A stretch of 64,000 nt of DNA from JAVKMO01 sp031539345 (GCA_031539345.1 JAVKMO010000014.1:55787-119786), one strand, 5' to 3'. Numbered from the stretch's first letter, positions 18,159 through 28,470 are shown. The notes: generated from the sequence alone by a model not told the origin. Translations and numbers: made by a program.

Positions 18159-21100
18159 TTATTTTTTTGTTGTTTTTGCCGTCATCGTTTTGATAGAATC
18201 TAATAGATGCGTTCTTTGTTGAAAATATTGTTTGATTTCACCTAATTGTTTCAACAAATCGGCATTGAGTTTTTCCTCATACGCAGACCCATTTCGTTTA
18301 CCTTCTGGCAGTGATTTGTAAAATACGGCTTGTTCTTCCAAATCTTTTTTCACTTTATCAGAAATCATATTTGCCAAACTATCCGCACCAACAACAAAAG
18401 CAGTTTGCATCATTTCCATTGACGTTCTATTGTGAGAATTATATCTACTCACCATGCCATAAGGAATGTATTGATTGGGCATAAGGACATTGATTTTATT
18501 GAGTATAGCAATTGCTTTTGCATTGTCTTTATTTTGTTCAGAAAGTGCAAGTGCGAGTTCTGCATAAGACTCTCTCATTTGAATCAATTGCTGCCTATTG
18601 GTTTCGTCATAATAAATTTCTTGTTGATTCATTTTTCCAAATGCATTGATTTGTCCGAATAAGTCATACGATTTTTCAGTATTGATTTTGCTGTTCATTG
18701 CATTGACATCAAAAGGGACAACTTGATAAATCATGCCTCTTTTTTGAATATAATTTCCAAAACCTAAATTTCTACAATCAGATTCTGACGTGAAACAGAT
18801 GGGGCGTTTATTGATTGAAGAAGCGAGAATAGCAAAGATGGCTAAGTCGCTTTTAGAGAGTTGATTCTTTCCAATTTCAAAGGTCATTTTATCGCTCACT
18901 TTTGTTTCATTAGCGGCAATAATGTCATTTTTGATCATTGCATTTTTATCCACTTTCAGCAACATTTTTTTTGTTGGAATGAAGTTTACTTTTTCTCCAT
19001 TTTGTAAAGGCAGTTTGTAACTGTCATTATCAGTGGCAACAAAATTTTTAAATACATCATACATATCATAATACGCATTGGGGTCAATGCCTTGTGGGGT
19101 ATGAACAAATATGTAATCATTTCTATTCCCAAAAATTTGGTTTGGTGTAAAGATGAGTTCAACGGAATCGCTTTCGTTTACTTTGTATCGTAGTTGATTC
19201 ACGTACCAATCAATGCCAAGCAAACTCGTATTCATAATGCGAACATCTTTTCTAAATCCTTCTACTTCTTGAACATACCAAAGTGGGTATGTATCGTTAT
19301 CTCCATAAGAAAAAAGAACTGCATTTTTAGGGCATCCACTCAACATCAATCGTGCATAATCACTAACTAAAGTTTTACTTCCTCTGTTATGGTCATTCCA
19401 TTCTTGAGAAGCAACAAGAGCCGGTGATATAATGGTTAATAATACAATGGCTGCAATTGAAATAGTTTCTTTTTTAATGTATTTATTGATAAAATTAAAA
19501 ATGGATAATACAGATAGGCCCATCCAAACTGCTACTGCTAAAAAGGACACAGTATGTGCATAATCTCTTTCTCTTGGCGTTGGACCCGCTTCGTTTAAGT
19601 ATAAAATAATCGCAATACCAGAGAAAAAATAAAACACTAAGTTGATGATGAAATTGTCTCTGTCTTGTTTGTAATGAAATAACAACCCTATGATGGCAAG
19701 AATTAGGGGAATGGCAAAAAGTCGGTTGTGTGAAGCGTGATTTTTAAGACTACTTGGCAATATGGATTGGTCTGTTCCTACTAACATTTTATCTACCATT
19801 CCAATTCCAGATATTGCGTTTCCATCTCTTGCGTCGCCTAATCCCTGAATGTCGTTTTGTCTGCCAACAAAGTTCCACATCATATAACGTAAATACATCC
19901 AACCAAATTGATACCCTAAGAACCATTTTATATTTTCACCAAACGTGGGTGCACGTTCATATAATTCTTCTTTTGTAGTCGGATCTTGCACTTTTGATAT
20001 GCCCAACCAGTTGGCATAGAAATCCATATTGCCCCGTTCGTTTGAGGTTTGATGAACGCGAGGAAAAATCATTTTGTCGTCAGGGTGATAATCAACTTTA
20101 ATTGTTTTTGTTGCAGGTGCATAAATCCAATTGCCTTGTTCGTCTTTTTTCTTTGCATAAATGGTTTTATCTTCTTCTACTTTAGGTTGATATTCTTCGC
20201 CAGTTTTACCTATCTCTTTACCTGCTGTAAATACAGGTCCATACAATAATGGATTGCTGCCGTATTGTAATCTGAAAATATAATTAACAAGCGACATTGG
20301 ATCTTCAGGACTATTCATATCAATAGACACATCGGCTTGAGAACGAATTAGCACAACGTTGTAAGTTGAATAACCAAGCATAATCATCAAAAAACACCAT
20401 AGCCCTAATTGCAAATAATATTTGCCTTTTTGTATAGCATGTCTTAAATAAAAAATACTAACACCAATTAATAAAATAAAGAAGCTAAAGAAGCCCGAAA
20501 AAATTGGCAACCCGAATGTGTTTACAAACAGGCGGTCAAAATTTGCGGCAAATAATACCGTGTATTGCAAAGCACCAACCATGACAACACCAACAATGCC
20601 ACAGCCAATTAAAAATGCAATGATGATGCCTTTTGTTGTAGGCGTAAATTTTTTATAATAATAAATCATTGTCAATGCTGGTATCACCAATAAATCTAAC
20701 AAGTGAATGCCAACGGCTAAACCAATAATAAGAGCGATAAGAATAATGTATTTGTCTGCACCTTTTTCGTGTGCTTTGCCTTCCCATATAATCATTAAGT
20801 AAAACATCAATACAGACAAAAAGTTAGCCAGTGCGTACACTTCGCCTTCTACTGCATTAAACCAAAATGAATCTGTAAAAGTAAAGGTGAGAGACGCCAT
20901 TAAACCAGCCAAAATGATGAGGATGAGATTGGTTTTTTTGATTTCTCCGTTGGCGTTATTTTCTTTATTTTTTAGTACAATTTTTTTTGCGAAATAGGTT
21001 GTTATCCAAAACAAAAACATGATTGTTGCTCCGCTTGAAACGGCACTCAAAATGTTTACTGCTTTTGCCGTAGTCATTGGGTTATCGCCTAAAAACACAA

Positions 21101-21293
21101 TAAATAATCTGCCTAAAAGGGCAAAAAATGGGTTTCCTGGAGGGTGGGCATTTTGTAATTTGGCGGCTGTTGAAACATATTCTCCACAGTCCCAAAAACT
21201 ACCCGATGCTTCTGCAGTAATAACATAAATAATAGAAGCAAAAATGCCGACAAGAATGCCTGTTACTTTATTGATTTTTGAATACGATAACAT
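18159..21293 (-). CDS. DUF2723 polytopic membrane protein (GT117-type glycosyltransferase candidate)
   Basis: A 1044-residue protein with about a dozen membrane helices in the first 620 residues, then a soluble C-terminal region. The N-terminal DUF2723 signature is clear (TAEASGSFWDCGEYVSTAAK, then HPPGNPFFALLGRLF). A later GDNDTYPLWYVQEVEGFRKD motif is typical of the Bacteroidota members. These proteins resemble PMT-type GT-C glycosyltransferases and have been linked to protein O-glycosylation in this phylum. It is highly conserved across Bacteroidota and usually a large single gene, as here. Confidence 0.85.
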   Translation of the reverse strand: MLSYSKINKVTGILVGIFASIIYVITAEASGSFWDCGEYVSTAAKLQNAHPPGNPFFALLGRLFIVFLGDNPMTTAKAVNILSAVSSGATIMFLFWITTYFAKKIVLKNKENNANGEIKKTNLILIILAGLMASLTFTFTDSFWFNAVEGEVYALANFLSVLMFYLMIIWEGKAHEKGADKYIILIALIIGLAVGIHLLDLLVIPALTMIYYYKKFTPTTKGIIIAFLIGCGIVGVVMVGALQYTVLFAANFDRLFVNTFGLPIFSGFFSFFILLIGVSIFYLRHAIQKGKYYLQLGLWCFLMIMLGYSTYNVVLIRSQADVSIDMNSPEDPMSLVNYIFRLQYGSNPLLYGPVFTAGKEIGKTGEEYQPKVEEDKTIYAKKKDEQGNWIYAPATKTIKVDYHPDDKMIFPRVHQTSNERGNMDFYANWLGISKVQDPTTKEELYERAPTFGENIKWFLGYQFGWMYLRYMMWNFVGRQNDIQGLGDARDGNAISGIGMVDKMLVGTDQSILPSSLKNHASHNRLFAIPLILAIIGLLFHYKQDRDNFIINLVFYFFSGIAIILYLNEAGPTPRERDYAHTVSFLAVAVWMGLSVLSIFNFINKYIKKETISIAAIVLLTIISPALVASQEWNDHNRGSKTLVSDYARLMLSGCPKNAVLFSYGDNDTYPLWYVQEVEGFRKDVRIMNTSLLGIDWYVNQLRYKVNESDSVELIFTPNQIFGNRNDYIFVHTPQGIDPNAYYDMYDVFKNFVATDNDSYKLPLQNGEKVNFIPTKKMLLKVDKNAMIKNDIIAANETKVSDKMTFEIGKNQLSKSDLAIFAILASSINKRPICFTSESDCRNLGFGNYIQKRGMIYQVVPFDVNAMNSKINTEKSYDLFGQINAFGKMNQQEIYYDETNRQQLIQMRESYAELALALSEQNKDNAKAIAILNKINVLMPNQYIPYGMVSRYNSHNRTSMEMMQTAFVVGADSLANMISDKVKKDLEEQAVFYKSLPEGKRNGSAYEEKLNADLLKQLGEIKQYFQQRTHLLDSIKTMTAKTTKK

Positions 21294-21360
21294 ATTTTCT
21301 TTTGAATGAAAACAAAAAAAATGGAAAGAAATAAAATGAAGTACGATGCCTAAAGAAAAA

Positions 21361-22491
21361 TTATTCAGACATTAAAATAAGTGGAATTTGAAGCATCACC
21401 AATTCTGTATTTTCTTGATTTTCCGCAGGTTTTAAAAGAACTGGTTTTGACGGCATGCTCATATTGATAACAACTTCTCCTATTTTAATTGAATTTAATA
21501 ATTCGATTACAGATTTTGAATTAAAGCCAATGACAATGTCTTCGCCGTCATATTGACAAAGCAATTTTTCGTCTGCATCAAAATCAAAATCTTCATCTTT
21601 TGCACTCAGGGCTAATTCGCCGCCTTTGATTGAAAAGCGAACCAGATTGTTGCTTTTACTACTAAAAATGCTCACTCGTTTAAGTGCTTGTTGCAACTCT
21701 TGTGCGGCAATCGTCAAGAAAAAAGGATTGTTTGTTGGTATAACAGAACGATAATCTGGAAAAGTTGCGTCTAATAAAGTACAGATGATGGTAATGTCTT
21801 CTGTACGGATAAACAAATGGTTTTTATTGTATTTGATATTCAATTCTTGGTCGTTGTCAGGAATTAAATTTTTTAAAATACTCAACGGTTTTTTGGGTAC
21901 AATAAAAGATGTTTTGTCTGTTATAGAATCATTTTTGGCTGTGTATTTTACTAAACGGTGTCCGTCTGTCGCAACAAAATTGATTTGTTTTTCTTCTTGT
22001 TCTAATTCAAAAAGTAAGCCATTCATATTCGGTCGGCTTTCATCGTTTGCAACAGTAAACAAGGTGTAATTGATAACCTCTAACAAAGTAGAATTTTTCA
22101 AATGGAGGTTTTGCGTCTTAGCGTCAGACTGTTCTTTAGGATAATATTGTGCGTCTTCTCCTTTAAATTTATACGTTCCGTTTGTCGTTGTAATTTTAAT
22201 GGTTGATGTTTTGACATCTACACCAAAAGTAATTGATTGCTCTGCAATACTTTTTAAATAATCCTGAATGATTTTTGAAGGGACACAAATTTTCCCATTC
22301 TCTTTCGCATTCATAATTTCCAAGTCTGTTTTAATTGTGGTTTGCGTATCTGTACCAACAATGCTGAGCTTTGTGCCTTCTGCGATAAATAGAAAATTTT
22401 CCAAAATGGGCAAACTTGGATTTGTTGCAATAACACCAGAAACGTAAGACAAATGTTTTAAAAGATTGGACGAGGATACGGTGAACTTCAT
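21361..22491 (-). CDS. dnaN: DNA polymerase III beta sliding clamp
   Basis: DnaN (376 residues) forms the ring-shaped dimer that tethers polymerase III to DNA. Three clamp domains are visible. Diagnostic stretches are the N-terminal MKFTVSSSNLLKHLSYVSGVI, LPILENFLF, a middle VATDGHRLVKY, and a C-terminal segment that ends PAENQENTELVMLQIPLILM; this last element is slightly divergent from the usual PMR/L ending. Length is normal. No dnaA or recF lies next to it, so it is not at a classical origin cluster in this window. Confidence 0.95.
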   Translation of the reverse strand: MKFTVSSSNLLKHLSYVSGVIATNPSLPILENFLFIAEGTKLSIVGTDTQTTIKTDLEIMNAKENGKICVPSKIIQDYLKSIAEQSITFGVDVKTSTIKITTTNGTYKFKGEDAQYYPKEQSDAKTQNLHLKNSTLLEVINYTLFTVANDESRPNMNGLLFELEQEEKQINFVATDGHRLVKYTAKNDSITDKTSFIVPKKPLSILKNLIPDNDQELNIKYNKNHLFIRTEDITIICTLLDATFPDYRSVIPTNNPFFLTIAAQELQQALKRVSIFSSKSNNLVRFSIKGGELALSAKDEDFDFDADEKLLCQYDGEDIVIGFNSKSVIELLNSIKIGEVVINMSMPSKPVLLKPAENQENTELVMLQIPLILMSE

Positions 22492-22728
22492 AATTAGATT
22501 TTAAGATGAAACAGAATATAATTTAAATATAATGAGTTAAATAAAGAGAAGCAAGTTTAAAATTATTTTGCAGACGGCGTAGATATAATTGGAAATGAGG
22601 AGGGTGTTTTAAATGCACTCACTATACAAAAAACAAAAGATTCTAAAAACAGAACTACACTTTTCAATTTGAAGTGTTTATTTTTTTCAGAATTATATAT
22701 TTGTGTACTGTGTGCAATAAACCTTATT

Positions 22729-23541
22729 ATGAAAATTTTAGAAGACATTTTACATCGCCGTTATGAAAGTTTTTTTTTAATCGCAGGTCCTTGCGTTGTA
22801 GAAGATGAAAAATTGCTGATGACGGTTGCCGAACAAGTAGCAAAAAGTTGTGCTGATTTAGGCATTCCTTACATTTTCAAATCGTCTTATAGAAAAGCAA
22901 ATAGAACAAAAGGCGATTCTTTTCAAGGCATTGGAGACGAAAAAGCCTTACGCTTATTAGAAAAAGTAAAACGAACATTTGACCTTCCTGTATTAACAGA
23001 TATTCATAGTGCAGCAGAAGCCGCAATGGCGGCAGAGTTTGTTGATGTGTTACAAATTCCTGCTTTTTTATGCAGACAAACAGATTTATTAGTGGCTGCC
23101 GCAGAAACAGGAAAAATTGTGAATGTAAAAAAAGGGCAATTTTTATCAGCTGATTCAATGCGTTTTGCAGTTGAGAAAATTCAAAGTGTCACAAACTCTA
23201 ATGCGTGTTGGCTTACTGAACGTGGCAATATTTTTGGTTATCACGACCTCGTTGTTGATTTTTGCAACATTCCACAAATGCAAAGTTTTAATGTTCCCGT
23301 AATTATGGATTGTACGCATTCTTTGCAAAAACCCAACCAACATTCTGGCGTTACTGGCGGACAACCAACAATGATTGCCACAATTGCAAAAGCAGCTATT
23401 GCAAGTGGCGTTGATGGCATTTTTATAGAAACTCACCCCGAACCAAGCAAGGCAAAAAGCGACGGTGCAAATATGTTAGCTTTAGAAAAAATAGGCCCTT
23501 TATTGGAACAATTAAAACGTATTCACCAAGCAGCACAATAA
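22729..23541 (+). CDS. kdsA: 3-deoxy-8-phosphooctulonate synthase
   Basis: KdsA (270 residues from ATG 22729) condenses arabinose-5-phosphate and phosphoenolpyruvate to KDO-8-phosphate for lipopolysaccharide. Signatures are FLIAGPCVVEDE, KSSYRKANRTKGDSFQG, LTDIHS, VLQIPAFLCRQTDLL, NVKKGQF, LTERGNIFGYHDLVVDF and DCTHSLQKPN. An upstream in-frame ATG (22669) would add a non-conserved hydrophobic leader and is rejected. It opens a codirectional run of nine genes ending with panB. Confidence 0.95.
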   Translation: MKILEDILHRRYESFFLIAGPCVVEDEKLLMTVAEQVAKSCADLGIPYIFKSSYRKANRTKGDSFQGIGDEKALRLLEKVKRTFDLPVLTDIHSAAEAAMAAEFVDVLQIPAFLCRQTDLLVAAAETGKIVNVKKGQFLSADSMRFAVEKIQSVTNSNACWLTERGNIFGYHDLVVDFCNIPQMQSFNVPVIMDCTHSLQKPNQHSGVTGGQPTMIATIAKAAIASGVDGIFIETHPEPSKAKSDGANMLALEKIGPLLEQLKRIHQAAQ

Positions 23542-23554
23542 TAATTTTTGAATT

Positions 23555-24058
23555 ATGAAGTTGAACGATTTTGTTTTTTTGTGTAAAAAAGTGCTTTTGC
23601 TCGATCGATTTTCTCTATCTCAAACACGTAACACAGAAAATCTAAAAGAAAAGGATAACCGTACGACGCATTATCGTATCATGATTATCAATGATGACAC
23701 ATTACAAAAGTCATTCTCGTCTACAATCACCCGAAAAAAAATTTATGTATTTCTCTCTGTCAGTTTTGTCTTGACATTTGTTTTATGGTTTTTGCTATTT
23801 GCTTATACCCCACTGCAAGCTGTTTTGCCAGAAACTTTAAATTATTCAGAAAGACATAAGCTCATCAGTTTAAAAAAGAAAGTGGACTCTTTAGAAAACT
23901 TATATCTTCAAAATGAAAAGTTCATTCAGCAATACAAAAATTATTTTGTTACGTCTCCTGAATATGAAAAACAAATTACACAAGAGCATACTATAAATGC
24001 TCCTTTACCTAAAATTGGAACTTGGTTAAATTCAAACCGCACAAAAAGGAATCCCTAA
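23555..24058 (+). CDS. Stand-alone N-terminal part of an M23-peptidase-like membrane protein
   Basis: A 167-residue protein with one membrane helix (about residues 62-84) flanked by a basic cytoplasmic segment and a periplasmic coiled-coil. The stretch HYRIMIINDDTLQKSFS, followed by the membrane helix, FAYTPLQAVLPE and a run with LKKKVDSLENLYLQNEKFI, resembles the N-terminus of the Bacteroidota M23 (LytM-like) membrane peptidases. These normally continue into a zinc endopeptidase domain of about 130 residues. Here the frame ends with no HxxxD or HxH peptidase motif, and ftcD follows 36 bases later. It is either a decayed copy or an inactive regulatory relative. The start could be internal, at IMIINDD. 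Confidence 0.6.
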   Translation: MKLNDFVFLCKKVLLLDRFSLSQTRNTENLKEKDNRTTHYRIMIINDDTLQKSFSSTITRKKIYVFLSVSFVLTFVLWFLLFAYTPLQAVLPETLNYSERHKLISLKKKVDSLENLYLQNEKFIQQYKNYFVTSPEYEKQITQEHTINAPLPKIGTWLNSNRTKRNP

Positions 24059-24094
24059 ATTTTTATTTTTTCTTTCACATTTTGGTTATTTCTT

Positions 24095-25096
24095 ATGCCC
24101 AAATTTATGGAATGTGTTCCCAATATTAGTGAAGGCAGAAACGAAAAAATTCTCGCATCAATTCAACGACAACTACACAAAATCAAGGGCGTTCAACTTT
24201 TACATACGGATATTGGATATGATGCCAATAGAACAGTTTTTACTTTAGTTGGAGAACCTCGTGTACTCGTTGATGCGGCGTTTATACTAACGACAATTGC
24301 CAGCAAAGAAATTGATATGCAACAACACAAAGGCACACACCCTCGCTTGGGTTGCGTTGATGTCTGTCCTTTTATTCCTTTAGAAAATTGCACAATGCAA
24401 GACGCTGTCGATGCAAGCAAACAACTTGGTGAGCGTATTGCAAACGAACTCAACATTCCTGTTTATTTATATGAACACGCCCAACTACTTCCACATCGAA
24501 AACGTTTAGAAAAAATTAGAGCTGGTGAATATGAAGGCTTAGAAAAGAAAATGCAATTGCCTGAATGGAAACCCGATTTTGGAACAACAAACATGAATAA
24601 AAAAAGCGGTGCAATGGTGATTGGTGCAAGAGATTTACTCATTGCGTATAATATCAATTTACAAACTACAAATTTAGAATTGGCTCAAGACATTGCAGTT
24701 CAATTACGCAGTTCTGGTGGAAAAGTGAAGCACAAAGGCATTCACCTTTCTACTGGCATATTACCCTTTTGCAAAGCGATTGCATGGTATGCGAATGATA
24801 GCAAGAATATTCAAATCTCTACGAACCTCACAAATTATGCAATCACATCTGTTTTTGATGCGTTTACAACAACAAAAAAAATTGCACAAGAATATAACAT
24901 AACAATTACGGGCAGCGAATTGATTGGCATGATTTCTTTCGATGGAATCAAACGTTCTGTTGAACAAATTGAAATGACACATACAAAAAAATCACAAACG
25001 CCCAACGATGTTATTGCGGTTTTTGAAAAGTATTTTCATCTCAATGATTATTATCGCATTGATTTGAAAAATAAGATTTTACCTTTTGTGTTGTAA
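24095..25096 (+). CDS. ftcD: Glutamate formimidoyltransferase
   Basis: A 333-residue protein of the formiminotransferase family (N- and C-subdomains), beginning with the conserved FMECVPNISEGRN. Later motifs are RTVFTLVGEP, HKGTHPRLGCVDVCPFIPL with the catalytic His, and RAGEYEGL. It transfers the formimino group from formiminoglutamate to tetrahydrofolate in histidine degradation. The cyclodeaminase domain is absent. No other hut genes are next to it, so a broader role in one-carbon metabolism is also possible. Confidence 0.92.
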   Translation: MPKFMECVPNISEGRNEKILASIQRQLHKIKGVQLLHTDIGYDANRTVFTLVGEPRVLVDAAFILTTIASKEIDMQQHKGTHPRLGCVDVCPFIPLENCTMQDAVDASKQLGERIANELNIPVYLYEHAQLLPHRKRLEKIRAGEYEGLEKKMQLPEWKPDFGTTNMNKKSGAMVIGARDLLIAYNINLQTTNLELAQDIAVQLRSSGGKVKHKGIHLSTGILPFCKAIAWYANDSKNIQISTNLTNYAITSVFDAFTTTKKIAQEYNITITGSELIGMISFDGIKRSVEQIEMTHTKKSQTPNDVIAVFEKYFHLNDYYRIDLKNKILPFVL

Positions 25097-25106
25097 GCGT
25101 TTTAAT

Positions 25107-26093
25107 ATGGATCACAATATTTCTTCTGACATAGAACAAGCTGTTCGTCTGTTACAACAAGGCGAGGTCATTGCCATTCCAACAGAAACGGTTTATGGGT
25201 TAGCTGCAAATGCCTTGAATGAAGAAGCCATAAACAAAATTTTCTTACTCAAAAAACGTCCACAAAATAATCCGTTGATTGTTCATACGCATTCAATTGC
25301 AGCAGCAAGGGAGTATGTTCTACACATTCCAAAAGAAATTAAATTACTAATGCAAATATTTTGCCCTGGACCAATCACGTTTTTGCTACCTCGAAAAACA
25401 AATATTCCAGATGCCGTTACAGCAAAAAGCGATTTGGTTGGTATTAGAATTCCTCGTCATGCACTTGCACTTGATTTATTAAAACGCTTGTCTTTTCCTT
25501 TAGCTGCACCAAGTGCAAATCAATATGGTTACATTAGTCCAACGCGTGCTTGTGATGTCAATCTTGCCATGCAAAATGAAGTAGCATTGATTTTAGATGG
25601 AGGCGATTGTCAAGTAGGTATAGAATCAACAATTGTAGAATTGAATAATGGCGTTTTAATGATTCATCGACAAGGGGCAATTACAACAGAACAAATACAA
25701 CAAATATTGCATCACACAAAAGTTATTGTGGCAGAAAAAAATACTAACACAACTGTTACACCAGGAAAATCATTGCAACACTATTCTCCCAAAACGCCTT
25801 TTCATTTAGGTGATTTAAATTTGTTAATACCACAATATCAACATCAAACAATTGGTGTAATTAGTTTTGGAACATCTTTTATGCAGCAGTATGAACACGC
25901 CATTAAACAAGAACACATTCTTTCTACTCAACATGATCCTGAAGAAATTGCACAAAAATTATATGCTACGTTGTTGCATTTAGACCAACAAAATGTGAAC
26001 GTAATTTTATGTGAAACTCTTCCTAACAAAGGCATTGGAAGAGCTATTAACGATCGACTTTATCGTGCATCTTATCAACACAATAAATTATGA
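25107..26093 (+). CDS. sua5: Threonylcarbamoyl-AMP synthase, two-domain Sua5 type
   Basis: A 328-residue enzyme that makes threonylcarbamoyl-AMP from threonine, bicarbonate and ATP for the t6A37 modification of ANN-decoding tRNAs. The N-terminal YrdC domain shows GEVIAIPTETVYGLAANA, KRPQNNPLIVH, PGPITFLL, VGIRIPRH and LAAPSANQYGYISPT. The linker PGKSLQHYSPKTPF and the C-terminal Sua5 domain follow. The ATG at 25107 is preferred because the 7 extra residues from 25086 overlap the ftcD 3' end. Its stop overlaps bshA by four bases (ATGA). Confidence 0.92.
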   Translation: MDHNISSDIEQAVRLLQQGEVIAIPTETVYGLAANALNEEAINKIFLLKKRPQNNPLIVHTHSIAAAREYVLHIPKEIKLLMQIFCPGPITFLLPRKTNIPDAVTAKSDLVGIRIPRHALALDLLKRLSFPLAAPSANQYGYISPTRACDVNLAMQNEVALILDGGDCQVGIESTIVELNNGVLMIHRQGAITTEQIQQILHHTKVIVAEKNTNTTVTPGKSLQHYSPKTPFHLGDLNLLIPQYQHQTIGVISFGTSFMQQYEHAIKQEHILSTQHDPEEIAQKLYATLLHLDQQNVNVILCETLPNKGIGRAINDRLYRASYQHNKL

Positions 26094-27220
26094 CTATAGG
26101 CATTGTATGTTATCCCACATTTGGAGGGAGCGGAGTTGTTGCAACAGAATTAGGCAAACAACTCGCCCTACTTGGTAATGAAATACATTTTATTTCGTAT
26201 CAACAACCTGTACGCTTAGATGCGTTTTATCCCAATATTTATTATCACGAAGTGAACGCATATAACTATGCTTTATTTGAAGGTGCACCTCCGTATGAGA
26301 GTACGCTTGCAAGCAAATTGGTGGACGTTATTCTCAATCACAACATTGATATTTTGCATGTGCATTATGCTATTCCACATGCTGCGGTGGCTTATTTTGT
26401 AAAGAAAATTTTAGCCCGAAAGGGAAAACAAATTCCTGTCATCACTACGTTGCATGGAACAGATATTACACTGATTGGCAAAGACAAATCGTTTGCACCT
26501 GTTGTAGAATTTTCTATCAATGAAAGCGATGTGGTAACTGTTGTGTCAGAATATTTAAAACAAGAAACGTATAAAAATTTTGATATTCAAAAAGACATTC
26601 AGGTCATTTACAATTTCATTGATTGTCATAAAGCCATTCAAAGCAATACCCATGAATGTGCAAGAATGCTGTTAAATCAAAATGAACGCGTCATCACACA
26701 CGTATCAAATTTTAGACCGATCAAACGCATTGCTGATATTGTGAAAGGCTTTGCTTTGATTCGAGAAAAAATACCTTCAAAATTATTGTTAGTGGGCGAC
26801 GGACCAGATCGGCAAGAGATAGAAAATTTGGTGCGCGATTTGAATTTACAAAGTGCGGTACTGTTTTTAGGAAAGCAAGAAAACATATCGCTGATTTATG
26901 CGTTGAGCGATGTTTTTATTATGGCGTCTGAATATGAAAGTTTTGGTTTAGCAGCATTAGAAGCAATGGCAGCAGGCGTTCCTGTAGTTACAACAAAAAC
27001 AGGCGGCTTACCAGAATTAAATATAGACGGCGAAACGGGCTTTACATTTGAGCTGGGAGACATAAACACAATGGCAAACAAAACACTCGAAATATTATCT
27101 CAACCAGCGTTATTTAAGACAATGCAGCAAAACGCTTTGAAGCGTGCAAAAATTTTTGATACAACAACTATTATTCCCCAATACATCAATATCTATAATC
27201 AACTTCTTTCTAATCGATAA
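26090..27220 (+). CDS. bshA: N-acetyl-alpha-D-glucosaminyl L-malate synthase
   Basis: This 376-residue GT4-family glycosyltransferase carries the BshA N-terminus (IGIVCYPTFGGSGVVATELG), followed by HVHYAIPHAAVAYF, TTLHGTDITLIG and the nucleotide-sugar-binding segment SEYESFGLAALEAMAAGVPV. It joins GlcNAc to L-malate in the first step of bacillithiol synthesis. bshB and bshC are not in the window. It overlaps sua5 by four bases and is followed by a TPR protein six bases later. Confidence 0.92.
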   Translation: MTIGIVCYPTFGGSGVVATELGKQLALLGNEIHFISYQQPVRLDAFYPNIYYHEVNAYNYALFEGAPPYESTLASKLVDVILNHNIDILHVHYAIPHAAVAYFVKKILARKGKQIPVITTLHGTDITLIGKDKSFAPVVEFSINESDVVTVVSEYLKQETYKNFDIQKDIQVIYNFIDCHKAIQSNTHECARMLLNQNERVITHVSNFRPIKRIADIVKGFALIREKIPSKLLLVGDGPDRQEIENLVRDLNLQSAVLFLGKQENISLIYALSDVFIMASEYESFGLAALEAMAAGVPVVTTKTGGLPELNIDGETGFTFELGDINTMANKTLEILSQPALFKTMQQNALKRAKIFDTTTIIPQYINIYNQLLSNR

Positions 27221-27226
27221 ATCGTA

Positions 27227-28456
27227 ATGCACGTAAAAATTCTTTTCAGCCTCTTTTTTTTATTTTCTACTTCTATTGTAATCTCACAACAAAATGCAAC
27301 TACCCTGATTGAAAAAGGCGATGTTTTGTATGCAGAAAAAAAAATAGATCGAGCCATTTTGTATTATACAAAAGCGATTCAATCAAATGCAGGTATAACA
27401 GATGAGGTTTATATTAAAAGAGGCAATGCTTATACTGAATTACAAGATTGCGAAAAAGCAAATGAAGATTTTTCTATTGCCATTGAACGCAATCCGAACA
27501 ATGCACTTGCTTACAACAACCGAGCTTTGTGTTATTTGTCATTAGGAGACTTAGACAATGCCCTGAATGACCAAAAAAAAGTCATTGAATTGTATCAATA
27601 CGATCCTTTGGCATATAATAATTTAGGCTTGATTTATTTAAAAAGAAAAATGTTTTCAGAAGCCATAAAAGCATTTTCAACAGCCATTCAATACAACGCA
27701 AATAATCATCTGTTCTTTTACAATCGTGGCAATGTGTATTTCCAAACACAACAATATCATAAAGCAATTGAAGATTTCAAAGCAAGTAGTTATTCCCAGC
27801 CGAACTTTTCAGACGCCTATGAATATGAAGGCATGGCACATCTTGAATTGAAACAATGGGAAAATGCAGCGATTAGTTTTTCTAATGCCATCAGACAAAA
27901 ACCTACGATCACGAATTATTTGAATCGTGCCAAATGTTATGAGGCATTAAAACAATATAGCGAGGCTGCAAAAGACTATGCTATAAGCATACAAATGAAT
28001 CCTCGTAATACAACATTGTATTGGAGTCGTGGCATTTGTTTGTTTGAAAGCCGTGATTTTGAAAACGCAATTACAGATTTTTCACTCCTATTAAAACAGA
28101 ATCAAGACAATCAAAATACTCTTTTATATCGAGGTCGTTCGTTGATAGAAACCAAAAAATTTGAAGCCGCAAAAGAAGATTTTAAAGAACTTATTGCCCA
28201 AAATCCCACCTTTGAAATACCGTACTATGAAATGGCACGCATTCACTCGCTCAAGAAAGAATACGACCTTGCAATGAAATTTTTATCCGTTAGCACTTTA
28301 TTAAATAACACTCACAGCGAATCTTATTTTTTAAAGGCACAACTATTTTTACAACAAAATGACAAGGCTTCAGCGTTAAAAGACATTGAACACGCCTTAC
28401 AAATCAATCCCAACGACATGCGGTATCGAAAGTTAAAAGCCGATATTTTAAAATAA
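27227..28456 (+). CDS. Exported tetratricopeptide repeat protein
   Basis: A 409-residue protein with an N-terminal signal peptide (ILFSLFFLFSTSIVIS) and about eleven consecutive TPR units with the usual W/L-G-Y-A-F-A-P spacing, for example AYNNRALCYLSLGDLDNAL, FYNRGNVYFQTQQYHKAIED and LYRGRSLIETKKFEAAKED. TPR arrays are protein-binding scaffolds; the partner is unknown. It lies directly after bshA and before a NUDIX gene in the same run. Periplasmic location is inferred from the leader. Confidence 0.8.
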   Translation: MHVKILFSLFFLFSTSIVISQQNATTLIEKGDVLYAEKKIDRAILYYTKAIQSNAGITDEVYIKRGNAYTELQDCEKANEDFSIAIERNPNNALAYNNRALCYLSLGDLDNALNDQKKVIELYQYDPLAYNNLGLIYLKRKMFSEAIKAFSTAIQYNANNHLFFYNRGNVYFQTQQYHKAIEDFKASSYSQPNFSDAYEYEGMAHLELKQWENAAISFSNAIRQKPTITNYLNRAKCYEALKQYSEAAKDYAISIQMNPRNTTLYWSRGICLFESRDFENAITDFSLLLKQNQDNQNTLLYRGRSLIETKKFEAAKEDFKELIAQNPTFEIPYYEMARIHSLKKEYDLAMKFLSVSTLLNNTHSESYFLKAQLFLQQNDKASALKDIEHALQINPNDMRYRKLKADILK

Positions 28457-28470
28457 TCTCAATCATATTT

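Noticed and set aside
22563..22748. Short minus-strand frame upstream of kdsA
   Set aside because: It overlaps the kdsA promoter and start, matches nothing, and dnaN already accounts for minus-strand coding here.
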